64,000 nucleotides of DNA, from positions 27,435,951 to 27,499,950 of the forward strand of contig CM066917.1 in the NCBI GenBank assembly GCA_033964015.1. Direction: 5' to 3'. A program made the position numbers and the translations under genes. Of the stretch, positions 1-11,424 are shown piece by piece (position 1 is the first letter of the stretch; every line of letters starts with the position of its first letter). The notes beneath the pieces are model-generated. The model searched no databases, was not told where the DNA came from, and saw only the letters and a program-made list of their open reading frames with translations. This stretch comes from Scolanthus callimorphus (lineage: Eukaryota; Cnidaria; Anthozoa; Actiniaria; Edwardsiidae).

Positions 1-550
1 TTCTTTGCGCTTTTATGAGTTTGTTAAGGTTTTCGGCCCACGCAAAGCGCAATAAATTGCAAACGTAATTATAAACAATAATTTAAAAAAACAAATCGAA
101 GCGCGCTGCGGGTAAAAAAAAAACATTTCCCTCGATTTACGGACGTTCGCCGAAGAAGGGGCTGCAAGCAGTCTGACTGACAATGTGAAAGGGAAACTGT
201 TTTCCATCTAGGGATTTTGTTTGAATCGCCTTTTCCATGCTGTTACAACTGCCAGTATTTTCCATTTAGTTTACAGAGATATCCTGGTCCAAGCCCTAGC
301 CATAGCTCCCTCAAAACAACTAATTTGCTATATAAAATCTTACTTTTGTGAGTTTGTTAAGATTTTTGGCCCACGCCAAGCGCAATAAATTACGAACGTA
401 ATTATAAATATCTCAAACTGACATTGATAAAGGGAAACTGTTTTCCATCTAGGGATTGTATGAATTGCCTTTCCCGTCCTGTTTCATCGAGATATCCTGG
501 TCTAAGCCCTAACCTGCTCCCTCAAAACAACTAATCTGCTATATAAAATG
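1..550. repeat. Imperfect tandem duplication, about 300 bp
   Basis: Three blocks occur twice in the same order. One contains TTTGTTAAG and GCGCAATAAATT (near 20 and 352), one contains GGGAAACTGTTTTCCATCT (near 190 and 430), and one contains GAGATATCCTGG followed by CTCCCTCAAAACAACTAAT (near 277 and 488). This is a local duplication of non-coding DNA with internal deletions. No long open frame conserves the two copies. Confidence 0.75.
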
Positions 551-559
551 AATATTTAG

Positions 560-1745
560 AACTCAACTGCTAGTGCGTTTCTAAACCTGTAAGCGCTTTT
601 ATTCTTTAATTGTTCCAAACACAAAGAGAATCTGAGTTCAGTCTTTGCGCAAGTTTCTGGAACATCCCATCGCTATTGTGAGTGAAAGAAATCGCGCACT
701 TCAAGGGTATCCGAAGACAAAGAAAAGAAAGGTTCGATTACGGGTGACGATAATATCACGAGAAAAAGGTGTTTGTTTGCACAACAATAGATCACAATGT
801 GCTAACAGTGTATACAAAACGTGCAGGGACGCAAATATTGAATGAGGTCAGATTTCTGTGCAACCACCTGATATAACTTGATACCGATCTTAGCTAGTTA
901 TTTGGGTGATTAGGAAGTCACTAGATTATCAGACATCTCCTTTGTCCTGATGGCATTGTTTTATCCCAATTACACGTTTATATGAGACCCTGGTCAAGAA
1001 ACAAACGCACTCTCAGACTTTTTTTGAAAAGTTTTCAAACTCTAGTGTTTTGTTGTTGTCGCTTGAATAGATCGATTTTTTAAAAATGACTCTCCAAGAA
1101 ACACTTGCCTTTTTCTTTAAAGCGAAAATTACGGATAATTTATAACGAATAAAAAGGAAACCATAACGTTCGTTATCACTTCTGAGTAATAAGAATTGCA
1201 GTTGCCCGTTAATGTGACTATTTTTTTCCTATTCTTGTACATATTGTGATGTGTACTGTACCACTGTGCAATAGAAGAACTCACGATAGAAAAAATGTTT
1301 TAGCACGTACAATAGTTTGAAAGTTTTGAAACAAAAGGCATTACTCTCAATTAAAAGTTAAGCATAAATAAGGCACCCGGCGAGGGAAACATCTTAAAAG
1401 TAGCATAAATAAAGAGAAGGAACGGATATTGAACGAAAGAGTATGCGCTTGTCTTAATAACAAGTCAATTCGCGCGGCATTGAATAGAGTCTTGTGGATC
1501 AAGCACCATCCTTTCTCCCCACGAAAAATGTTGTCGTTCGCAGGGTGGACCTGATGGGCAGCGCCCGCAATCCGAGGGAATCCTCGTGCATGCGTAGAAT
1601 AAGAATAAAAAAAAGTTTACGTAAACTGCTCCCACTCCAAATCCGCCGTTTAAAGTGTAGCCCAACAAACTTTTGCGAAGACTTCGTTATTTTTTACTGA
1701 GATCCACACTACGGAAATATAGTCATGTACTCGGGGACCAAGCGT
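560..1745. other. Gene-free interval
   Basis: AT-rich sequence with only short open frames under 70 codons and no recognisable domain or splice-linked exon series. I see nothing I can annotate here. Confidence 0.6.
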
Positions 1746-1749
1746 GGAA

Positions 1750-2265
1750 GCAAGGAGGGTGGACCCTCTATAGCTGCAGCTTCCTCTCAGCTCCCTCAGT
1801 AGCTACAGTTTTTGACAGGTCTTTCTGTAGCTAAAGCTTTTTACAGCTCTCTCTGTTCCCTCTTTAGCTACAGCTTTTACAGCTCTCTCTCTCTCAGCTC
1901 CCATTGTGGTTACAGCTTTTTACAGCTCTCTACACCGTGCTCTCTGAGTCTAACTTCCCTCTATAGAACTTTGTACAGCTTTCTCTCAGCTCCCTCTGAA
2001 GCTACAGCTTTTTACAGCTCTCTACACCGTGCTCTCTGAGTCTAAGTTCCCTCTATAGAACTTTGTACAGCTTTCTCTCAGCTCCCTCTGAAGCTACAGG
2101 TTTTTACAGCTCTCTCTGTTCCCATTTTAGCTACAGCTTTTTTCTCCGCTCTCTCAGCTCCCTCTAAAAACGTTTTACAGCTCCCACTACAGCTTTAACA
2201 CCTCTATAGCTATACAGCTTTATACAGTTCCCTCTGAACTCCCTCTATAGCTACAGGTTATTGGA
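1750..2265. repeat. CT-rich minisatellite built on CAGCTCCCTCT / CTACAGCTTTT
   Basis: A degenerate tandem array whose short unit reads roughly CTCCCTCTATAGCTACAG followed by CTTTTTACAG. Inside it a block of about 92 bp, starting at TACACCGTGCTCTCTGAG, is repeated almost exactly (about 1926-2018 and 2022-2110). The array is pyrimidine-rich on the plus strand. The open frame that crosses it is a by-product of the repeat and is low-complexity Ser/Leu. Confidence 0.8.
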
Positions 2266-2379
2266 AATAACGCGTCAAGGAATCCGTTGATTGAGACAGA
2301 GACCATGCAGTTTGGAAATGGTGCCAATTACGGCGTGAAAACAAAACGGCGTGAGTAATTTAACCAACTAAACTGTTTT

Positions 2380-2740
2380 TTAGATGATTGGCGGTGTAGT
2401 TCTGCAAATATTAGTGAATGAGTTCGGATGAAATTCTGAAGAGGTAACACACAGCCTTGCAATTGACAAGAGACATCTTTGTGTTGTCAATGCCACGCTA
2501 TTTAATTCATTTCCTTTGCTCCGACGAGGGCTAACGCTCGAAACGTCAGCAAAACACCATTTTTCCACGGCGTTTAACATAAATCTCAACCTTGGTTGTT
2601 GTTGTTCATGTTCACGTCTCCGCCGACGCAGACCACCTAGTTTTCCCGTAAAACTAGTCATACCATTTCCTGTGCATGTTCGGGGATAGAGATATTTTCT
2701 TCCCTGCCGCTGTAGTTTAATGTATTTTATCGGCAAGACT
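2380..2740. repeat. Dispersed repeat carrying the motif CTAACGCTCGAAACGTCAGC
   Basis: The segment holds GACGAGGGCTAACGCTCGAA followed by ACGTCAGC (2523-2550), a motif that I associate from memory with abundant cnidarian repeats. A degraded relative (GCTAACGCTCGAAATCG) occurs near 28,861. The 118-codon minus-strand frame across this block has no recognisable domain and is probably chance. See the finding on a possible hammerhead-like core. Confidence 0.5.
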
Positions 2741-3492
2741 GCCGATTTTCAAATTCCAACAAACAACTTCAAACTTTGAAAATTGTTAATCCTAACAACA
2801 TTTCAGAAACTTATTGTTGCAATCCGTTTCCATCCGCTCTGTAATATGCACATGAAGCCTATAATCATGATCACTTAAAAGGGCTATTTAACAAACCTAG
2901 ACTAGTACTTTGACTAATTGCATTAGTTATTTGGATGTTTTTTTAATCACCAAAAATGTGCTGAAATCGTCAGTGACACCGCTCCTTTTGATTTAACTAC
3001 GTTAACACTCCCTTTAGGATCCATTTAGTAACTGAAAACTACCGATTTCTCGTGTGCGTGACTGTATTGATCTCTTTTCCGCGCCAATTTGCACTTGCCT
3101 TTCAAATTCTTACGTAAAGGAAATGTCCTCAGCAAGCAACGCAAGCGTAACCCACACCCCTTGAAAAATGCGTATGTTTACTTTGTCTTTGTTAACAGTC
3201 GACTTGTACTAAGCTAAGCCTTTCGTAGCCACCAAATATCGTTCAATATAAGTCCCCTTTGTCCAACTGCGTGTTCATGTCTCCCCAACTGACAACCGCC
3301 TTTGTCTAGCACGTTTTATTTATATCAAGAGTTATAAGTCCGCTAAGTGTCTGTGCTACCAAGAACTAACAACTGCTTGACGACCGCGCTTTCGTCCCAT
3401 GACAGGCAATTCTACGGGTAATAACTCACAAAGCACCCCTTTCATCTCATCAGGTCCATTCAATAACCCATTTTTGCTGTATTATAAGTTTA

Positions 3493-3597
3493 TTGGAATT
3501 TATTTGCACGAGTGGGTTTTTCAAAAAGTATCAAAATTGCACGAGGCGAGTGCAATTTGAGCTTTTTGAAAAATCAACGAGTGTAAATAAATTCCAA
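3493..3597. repeat. Palindromic foldback element, arms about 48 bp
   Basis: The left arm begins TTGGAATTTATTTGCACGAG and the right arm ends with its near-complement (GAGTGTAAATAAATTCCAA). The arms meet at AATTGCAC / GTGCAATT around GAGGCGA. This has the form of a MITE or foldback element with no coding capacity. Confidence 0.8.
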
Positions 3598-3599
3598 AT

Positions 3600-4525
3600 T
3601 GAATGAGAAAAGTCGTATGATTTCGTATTAATAATAAACATTAAAAAATTTCCAAAGGAGTCGCTCACAAATCTGCTTACAAACTGAACAAGCCGCACGC
3701 ATTGTGGCATTGAAATCTGGACCAAAACCTGACAGGATTTGAGCATGAACAAAGACCAAAGTTTCCATAATATATCTGTATGTTATCAAAATATTTTGGC
3801 ATTTCAAAAGAAAATTTGCATTTTGTTAACCATTTTTGCACTTTACCTTTTTTTGGCACTTTATTACCTAAAAACTGCACTGCTCTGAGCCAATCAGAAT
3901 CCAGAGATTTTTTCATGTGTATTATTAGTTTAGTTATACATTCACCAGTTCTCTGTCTGGCAGAATTACAATGTTTACAATGCATCGGGCAGAATCGCGC
4001 GTCATTGAGCTAGCTATTGGGTTATTGTTATCGCGAAATTTTAAACTATATCGCGTGCTAGAATCCTAGTGTATTATTAAAGAAGCATGCAGTGACCGCT
4101 ATCCTCGGCATGCCGTATTGATAGTGGCGAACAATGTGTTAATGGCTGATCAAATCACGCTTAGTGGAAATTTATTGCTGTATATCGCTAGATTTAAAAT
4201 CCGACAATAGGGCTATTTATCCGCATACGACGCAACATTGAAGCATACAATGGAGATCGTGTAAATAAACGACAATAAATCGACAATAACTCAGGGGTGT
4301 ACCAAAGAGTGCTCCACCCACATACATATAAAGAAGTAAAAACGAAAAAGATAAACATACAATCCGTTTACTGCGATTTTCATAATTCTGCGAACTTCTA
4401 CTTGACATTTCCGAACGCCAAACTGCGTTTTGGCTTTCGCCAGTCAAGTCAACCTATGTTTTCTGGTTGGTTTTCACTTTTACAGTGTCAGTGACAAATT
4501 GTGTTTTGAAGCCTAGCTAGCCTCT
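3600..4525. other. Gene-free interval
   Basis: AT-rich DNA containing only overlapping short open frames on both strands, none with a recognisable domain. No RNA gene or clear repeat was seen. Confidence 0.55.
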
Positions 4526-4528
4526 CTG

Positions 4529-4753
4529 AAGCCCCATGTACACGACAGTGATTTTTTGGCACGGCTCGGATAAAAAGCAGTACGGGTGCCAAATTTAATG
4601 GCACGGCTCGGGTATATTTGCGCTGTGTAAATGGCTTTGCCGTATTGAATTTTCTCAGAGCCGGACCGAAATTTCATCCATGCCGGGCGAGGTAGTCCAA
4701 GAACCATTTTTATCCGAGCCGTGCCAAATATTTCTGTCGTGTAAATGGGGCTT
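4529..4753. mobile_element. MITE, family A copy 1 (TIR about 48 bp)
   Basis: Terminal inverted repeats begin AAGCCCCATGTACACGACAG on the left and end CTGTCGTGTAAATGGGGCTT on the right. Each is followed inward by the GGCACGGCTCGGATAAAAA motif or its complement. A second copy of the same family lies at 39,588-39,793 in an SLC22 intron. No transposase is present. Confidence 0.85.
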
Positions 4754-5089
4754 TAGATCACAAGATCTATCATAGCCTCCGTGAAATCACCCAGAGTTGT
4801 TCACTCGTTTGATTGACGAAAACCAAACCGTGATTTGTTGGTCCGTCGGTGGTGAGTTCGCAGAATTATAAAAATCGCACTAAAAGAGCGGATGCATTCA
4901 ATGTTCGTTCCACTGAATACAAGTGAAAGCTGTAGTTCAGCAAGCTAGATCCTGCTAATCTGCATTTAGAAATACGAATGCCATATTTCGCAGTTATACT
5001 CGGTGTACATTAAAAATTTTAACACGTGTAAACCTTATCCAGTTATTTTGTTGCTAAATATTTTTAGGGCTCAACGTCAATTATCATCA

Positions 5090-5330
5090 TCTTCTTTATT
5101 TTATTTTATTTTATTTTTTGCATTTTTACAACATAAATATAATACATATACATATTTATAGAATTTTTAATAAAATTCCATATTCATTAGTCTTATTAAT
5201 ATTACTTTATATACATATTGAAAATAAGTGTTTTTAAATAATTTTATTGTAAATAACTGTAATTCAGCCAATTTGGCTGCGAGTCGGTTCTTAATAAACT
5301 ATCTATCTATCTATCTCTATCTATTTTATA
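5090..5330 (+). mobile_element. Non-LTR retroelement 3' end with a TATC tail
   Basis: An AT-rich 3' UTR-like block ends in GGCTGCGAGTCGGTTCTTAA, then TAAACTATC, and runs into a short TATC microsatellite at about 5,300-5,328. Tandem TATC tails of this sort end several non-LTR retroelements; similar tails occur near 32,545 and 35,822. No coding part of the element is present. Confidence 0.55.
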
Positions 5331-5364
5331 AAACTTCTGAACGTCCCTGGGAAGGACCGCGCGT

Positions 5365-5745
5365 ACACTCGCGTACACTTTTTTTATAAGAACGTCTAAT
5401 TTTTAGTTGAGGCTGGGCCGTTCTTATTTTTGGAGCAGTTTGAGGCTGGAATGTTCTTACGGATGTTCTTACATTTCAATGGCGTCGAAACCTGAAATAT
5501 GCCTTGATCTTATAGAAGGATACATACCAATGAAGTATTTAAGAGAGTTATAAATTACAATATTGAAGGTCGTTATTATTAACACATTTGATTCTGGATT
5601 TTAGAACGCATCACTGAAAATAAATCTATTTTGCTCCTATCTGAGGCTCAGGCATGTTCTTAGCATGTTCTTAAAATTTGGGTAAATTTCAGGCTGAACG
5701 TTCTTATAAAAAGGTTCTTATAAAAAAAAAGAGTGTATTCGTAAA
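5365..5745. mobile_element. MITE with TTATAAGAAC termini
   Basis: The left end reads GTACACTTTTTTTATAAGAA and the right end is its inverted counterpart, TTCTTATAAAAAAAAAGAGT followed by GTA. The interior repeats variants of GAGGCTGG..GTTCTTA. There is no coding capacity. Confidence 0.65.
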
Positions 5746-5749
5746 ATGT

Positions 5750-6690
5750 CAAATTGTCAGTTATGTATTCAAGAAAAGCGCCAAACAAGGCGCTATTCGG
5801 CTGTGGCCTTAAAAAGGCCATCGAACAGGACGCGCCTTTAGAGAAAATAAAGGCCATTATGGCAACACTGTTGTAGGTTGATAATTGACTAGTCTGATAA
5901 CTTTGATATCTGTACACTATTTTTGGCTCATTGTGCTCACCCTGTGCCCACCCTCCCCCTCCCTTTGCCTTGTTTTCTCGGCCTTTGGAGCCCCGCCAGG
6001 TCTCCTCTTATACCTCCATATAATACAGCACAATGAGACCAGCGAGAATTACAATCGACACAAGAATTTTGTCTATATTTATATAAACATTCTACAAAAA
6101 ATAGCGTGCAACCAGTCTGAAAAACGTTTGTTTTGATTCAACATCTTTTTACCAAAGTTTAAAATTGGGTATTAAACAATATAGACATAAAAGGAAAACA
6201 AAATCCGCTAAGTCAGGAAAGTGTCCCTTGATAAATGATCTCAAATTTGTCCAAATTACGGATTCGAGGGCGGTGCGTATTCAAAAACTTGACAAATGAA
6301 TACCCATGATATGTTATATACCACAGGAAAGTTTCAATTTTACATTCATTTTGATTCAAACTAAATCATAAGAAATACTGAAATCTCTTTCTATCATTTG
6401 CTTGTCTTTGCGTTTACAAGTCAATTGATTGAGGGCGCGGCGCTTATTCGGAGACGACCGTTATTAACTTTTCCCAGTTCCAAATGCGGCGCTTATTTGG
6501 AGGCATTTTTTAAATATTCCGCATAGATTCCCTTATCCCCCACTGTATTTATGCGCCCTTGATGCCTATTGAGCGGTAGAATAGTGAATTAATTCGAAAC
6601 TGGACTCGAAACAGGGCCGAAGCGTCTTCACTAAGATCTTTATCAAAATTTAGCCAGTTAAAAAAAAACTTTAGTCGAATCCATTACTAT
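5750..6690. other. Gene-free interval
   Basis: It contains fragments of the type GGGCGCGGCGCTTATTCGGA (6,434 and 6,485 regions) that look repeat-derived. No gene was recognised. Confidence 0.5.
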
Positions 6691-6697
6691 ATAGGGA

Positions 6698-6977
6698 TTA
6701 CCACTGTATGCATTGCTACGCGACCTCAAAATTCACGGTTGCGATTGGCGATTCTCAGCAAAGGAATTGTAATGTCAAATTTCTTGAGTCAGAAAGTTCA
6801 TAATTCTAGGACAGAAAGCCAAAGATAGCTTACAATTATTTTAATTGATTTTACACCAATGTCGACCCACCGAAGTAGCCGAATCCAACGTTTTAGTTTT
6901 GATTGACGGCTAAAAATCGCCAATCGCCCATCGCAACAGTGAATTTTGAGGTCGCGTAGCAATGCATACAGTGGTAA
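6698..6977. mobile_element. MITE, 280 bp, TIR about 65 bp
   Basis: The left end TTACCACTGTATGCATTGCT is matched by the right end AGCAATGCATACAGTGGTAA. The complementarity continues inward through GACCTCAAAATTCAC and GCGATTGGCGAT. The arms are nearly identical, so the copy is relatively young. No transposase is encoded. Confidence 0.88.
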
Positions 6978-6979
6978 GA

Positions 6980-8680
6980 AATGTCGCAAATAGGGCGTCT
7001 GTGCTGAAGTTTTGCACTTTTAGAGTACCTTCGACTATTGGTGTGACTTAGTTACTAAAGGGGCCGTGTATATACATTGTCAAGGGAAGTTTCGATGTGC
7101 TGAAAGTATTCCTTCGCATAGTAACGTGACTCAAAAGTTTTGCCAGAGGGCCGAAACCTAGCCTCTTCAGTTAAATAACTAAGCATCTTATAGTTAGCAG
7201 GGACCTTGTGGCACCGCGGTAATTTCCCAAGAATGCGGGCTAGTATAAGGACCACGCGATCACGGGTATATAGAGCACCGCCTATGACGTCATCGACAAG
7301 CAAGGCCCGCTGGCGTACGATAACAAACCTCCAGGAAAAAGATATATTTTACTTTTTTTGAAAAGGCCGAAATAAAGAGAGTCTACTCCAACTGCGTTCT
7401 ATTTTCTAGAACTTTGTTCTCAAAGTGTTTGTAGAAGCTGTGATGAATAACGCAATAGGCGCTAAAGTGTGCGTAATCCTATTAAGCTAGACCATATGGT
7501 CCGACTAGTGCGCGTATCTGGACGTCAATACACGCGTAGAAAATGCTCGTGTTTTAAACTCTGTAGAGCCAAGCGAGAGAACAACTAGAAAAGACTATCA
7601 CTAAAGACTATTTTCTTGCAATTTATCTGAAGTAGTTTGCGCACCATCGAAACAAGTCATATCTTACTTCATTAATTATGCGCATCTAAACTTCACGCAA
7701 CTTTGGCAAACTCTCTGCCCATGAACCCATATCACCGTCAAATCTATCTCTGAATTGTGCGGTTTTACAGATTTGTCCCCGTTCTGAGCACAATGGGCAA
7801 AACTTAAATCACAATATCCGAGCAAACCATCCTGTATTGTTTTGTGTTTTCTTTGGGAGACAAAGAGCGCGAGATAATTGGGGTTACCGGTGCCTTCGTT
7901 GTTTAGATCCTAGTGTTTTGGCTACTTGACAATGAACGCTTTACAGCGCAACGGGAAACTGGATCTGTAACTTGTACCGGCGTGCACGGTTTTGTCCTTT
8001 ATTAAAAAGACACAGCAGGGAATGCTGGGCGGATTGGGTGCTCTATCATCTTCGGATTTCGTGACGAATTCCCAAATAATAAAACTACCAAAATAAGTTA
8101 CTGACATTCCTAAGGGTAGTGGATTATTTAAGGAAACTATGTTTTCTTTTGAATGGTAATTGCGATATATATTTAGATTAGGTCAACACCAGCATCTACA
8201 GTAGAGGTATTATGAAAAAGTAGAAGTAGTAGTAAAGCACTATGTAGTAAAACAAAATTAAAAGTTTTAGAAATATTCATCATGATGTAAATATTTAAAA
8301 AAATACTTAGTTCCACGCAAGATCCTTCACCAGAATGGAACCAACGGCTTCTCGAATTATTTTTCATTTTATCCACTTTAAATACTTCCTTAAAGTTTAG
8401 AAACTGATTGCATTTAATTTGTATTTTTTGAATTTGAATGGCCGTTAATTGATTTATCCCAAGTATCAGCTTCCCTTCTGTTATTGACAAAACAGACTCA
8501 TATTATGTTTGTAGCTTACGATTTGTTCCCATTGCATAAAGTTTGTAATATTTGAAGAGTTTTTGGCGGCGGTTTGTTTTTGCTGTTTGAGTCATGCCGC
8601 GGTGGATTTTTTTATGACTCGCTGCATGGCGTAATAGAACGATATTAAGCATGCGTTTTTTTCCATAAGCCCTGAGGCAT
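6980..8680. other. Gene-free interval
   Basis: Only scattered frames under 106 codons with no domain, mostly AT-rich and low-complexity. Nothing was recognised. Confidence 0.55.
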
Positions 8681-8687
8681 TTGAGGT

Positions 8688-9080
8688 TTAAAGTTAGGAT
8701 GGGACGAAGAGAACTTCATAACAAAGCACGTTTTCTTCTTCTGGATAGCCTGTTTATTCTAATCACAGTTGCCGTAATACTTCCAACTTGGATGAAATGT
8801 TTGCGACGTAGGACCTAGAATGATCTGTAAGGCCGTACTTTATTGGAAAGGTTTAACTCTTTTTTCTAAACTTAGGGTTTAAGGTTAGGATGGGACGAAA
8901 AGAACTTCATAACAAAGCACGTTTTCTTCTTCTGGTTAGCCTGTTTAGTCGTACTGACAGCTGTAATAGTTTCAACTTGCAAGGAATAGTTGACTAGACG
9001 CAGGACCTAGAATGATCATACATCCCGATTTGTAAGGAAATTACAAATGTGGTTTAACTCTTTTTTCTAAACTGACCCGC
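8688..9080. repeat. Tandem duplication, unit about 200 bp
   Basis: Two copies share GGATGGGACGAAGAGAACTT (second copy AAAGAACTT), CACGTTTTCTTCTTCTGG, GGACCTAGAATGATC and GGTTTAACTCTTTTTTCTAA. The copies begin near 8,688 and 8,879 and differ by scattered substitutions and small indels. They are non-coding. Confidence 0.85.
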
Positions 9081-9089
9081 GCTGTTTAC

Positions 9090-11205
9090 TACTAAATTGT
9101 CGCTTTTGTTTGATTATTCCTGTTAAAATAACGCCCATTGCTAACACTGGAACAAATGTATCTATTCTTAGTAAAATATCCCTGGCTTTGTTTTTAGTTT
9201 GTTCCGTTGTTCTCGATGGGAATTCCGTTATCGATCGCATTCTCACAGTCGCACCTTCTCAATCGTAATTACACTGAAATACCTCGACTCTCGCCTCGTG
9301 GATTGTCGTCGCGAACAATAACAAAATGTACGATCTTCCAATCTGTTCTTTGACTTTCGGAAATATCTTAAACCTGAAATAGTTAACCCAAAAGAATTTC
9401 CCTAATAGTGCAGATATAATTAACATACGGCGTTTTCCGACACTTTTGTCTGCGTTTAGGGCCGCGATCTGCTCTTTCTTAGTTTAATAGCATACGAAAT
9501 GTCCGCTTTTTTCGAATAAACCTTTGATAAAATATCACAATTTTTTTTGTTCTCAGGCTAAAGTTGAAGCTAGTGTCTCTTCGTCTTTCGCGCAACTTTA
9601 GTCCACTAACAAGATACCGAAAGTAATAATTGAAAGTCAAATGCTGAAGCGCTGCTAGATAGTTAATTGGACGAGAGTTAATAACGGGTAAGAACATCGA
9701 CTACATTTTGGAAACCTTCGATCTGATCCTTATTTAGTTACAATATTTTGATTTTAAGAACTTAGCAAGTTTAGCCACACTGTTTGAAATACGTTTTCAG
9801 AGATTTAATTTAGCACGCTTAGCAATGCAGGGGTCGGCAAGGGTAGAACGAACAAAATGTAGGCGGGGATTGAAGGGAACCATACTCGAGGAACGAGGCG
9901 ATTTTTTAGCTCTTTGGGGGCTCCCGCAAAGTTCGCTGGCTGGGTCTTTGAGCATGGAGGGAAGGAAAAGGGAAACCGGAAAGGTTTGCCTCCCATTTCT
10001 TTCCTTTTCTCTCCGTGGGCTTGTTCCGCAGGTAAACTTCATTCAGTGGCGCACGCCGCTTATTTGCCTGCAGGCGCGGGCATGCAAATTTTGGGAGGTA
10101 CCCTGGTACAAGCTTGCAAAATCCTGCGTATGCCCGAGGCTGTGTCTGCAGCTTTTAAAAATCTGCGTACGCCACTTCCTGATACAAATGTTAAGGATAA
10201 TATGATTTAAGACATCCTTGCTTCTCGTGTCTATTTAATAGCTGAGGACAGTCTTGAAGACTTCGCCTGGGGGTGGGGGGTGGTGGGAAGTAGAAGAAGG
10301 GGCTACGAGCCGCAGGAGAAATGTAAGAAAAGAGAGGAGCTTTCGCGAGTGGAGTTTTTTTTTTCAACTGCTCGCTGCTTTTCCTCACCTTTCTCAATGC
10401 CCCATCTCTTTCCCCTAAAATTTCACGAACCCTTTTTTACTGGGAGTTTCTGCAGAAGCTCATGCAATGGAACTGCTGAATTCCCCCGTGACACAAGAAC
10501 GGGAAGTGTTCGGATTTCCCATTGCTATACTTCCCATTCTTGTCATTGAAAATTCAGCTTTTCCTATGAATGGGTTTCAGCCGAAATTCCCTGTGAATTT
10601 CATAACTATAATACATTGCTCTAGGAGATCTCCTAACCTGAAATTATCGTTTCAAAAGTAAAGTTAAAGTTTGTTTTAGCAAAATGCTACTACCAAAATG
10701 GTCCAATAGATATCCCAAACTGGACCTCCATTAAAAACGCTGCCCAATGTTTTTGCAGGAAACCTCGAGGATCCACTCTACAAAATATCAGGCTTTTTCC
10801 CATTAGACACTTAAACTTCAAGTGTTGTTTTGTTTCTCTTTCTTTGCTTTCCAAAACTATCAGTTCTGGTTTTGTCCCCGTGAATTGATCCGCTTTGTTA
10901 AATTCCTTTTTAAAAGGAAGTGGTCTGTAGTAAGGAAGCGTTTCTCATGCGCAATTTACGCTCGAGGTCTACTACGTTTCAGCGCCAACGCTAAGTCAAA
11001 GAAAGTTAAATATTTTCGTGTGTTATCGAGCAGATGGAATTGGATTGCGAATTGGCATTTTTTATTTCAGGCTGAACAGTTTACAAATTTGAATCATAAT
11101 ATAGGATTGAGTTGTTTATGTAGACCACTGGTCTTATTTTATTTTGTTGAAACAACCGCGACAAAGCCTTTTAATGCTTCAGGCAGCCGCCATGTACTAA
11201 CAGAG
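9090..11205. other. Gene-free interval, partly GC-richer
   Basis: The 9,800-10,450 part is richer in G and C and carries several overlapping open frames of 60-126 codons on both strands. None contains a recognisable domain or consistent splice context, so I leave them uncalled. A 199-codon frame at 10,822-11,421 runs into the MITE at 11,209 and is probably chance. Confidence 0.5.
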
Positions 11206-11208
11206 ACA

Positions 11209-11422
11209 ATAGCTGTATTCACACTAGAGACGGAAAACTCGTCTGAGACGAGTTTCTCGTCAGAAAAAGTTCCTGTCTTATGTCAATTCTGCTCAGAAAC
11301 ACTTGCTTGTTATCTGTCTAAACTTTCTTCTTCAAAAAAATTGTTTTCGCGTGATCACAGAAGAACAGGGAACCATATTCAAGGCAAAAAACTCGTCTCA
11401 GACGAGTGTGAATACAGCTAAT
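11209..11422. mobile_element. MITE with TAGCTGTATTCACACT termini
   Basis: The left end ATAGCTGTATTCACACTAG is matched by the right end GTGTGAATACAGCTAAT. Both ends carry a subterminal ACTCGTCTGAGACGAGT or its complement, which is itself palindromic. No transposase is present. Confidence 0.8.
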
Positions 11423-11424
11423 GC

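Noticed and set aside
7055..7303. 82-codon minus-strand frame
   Set aside because: The composition looks plausible, but there is no domain, splice context or second copy to support it.
10822..11421. 199-codon plus-strand open frame
   Set aside because: It has no domain, is rich in Phe, Ser and Lys, runs into a MITE at its end, and has no splice or promoter support.
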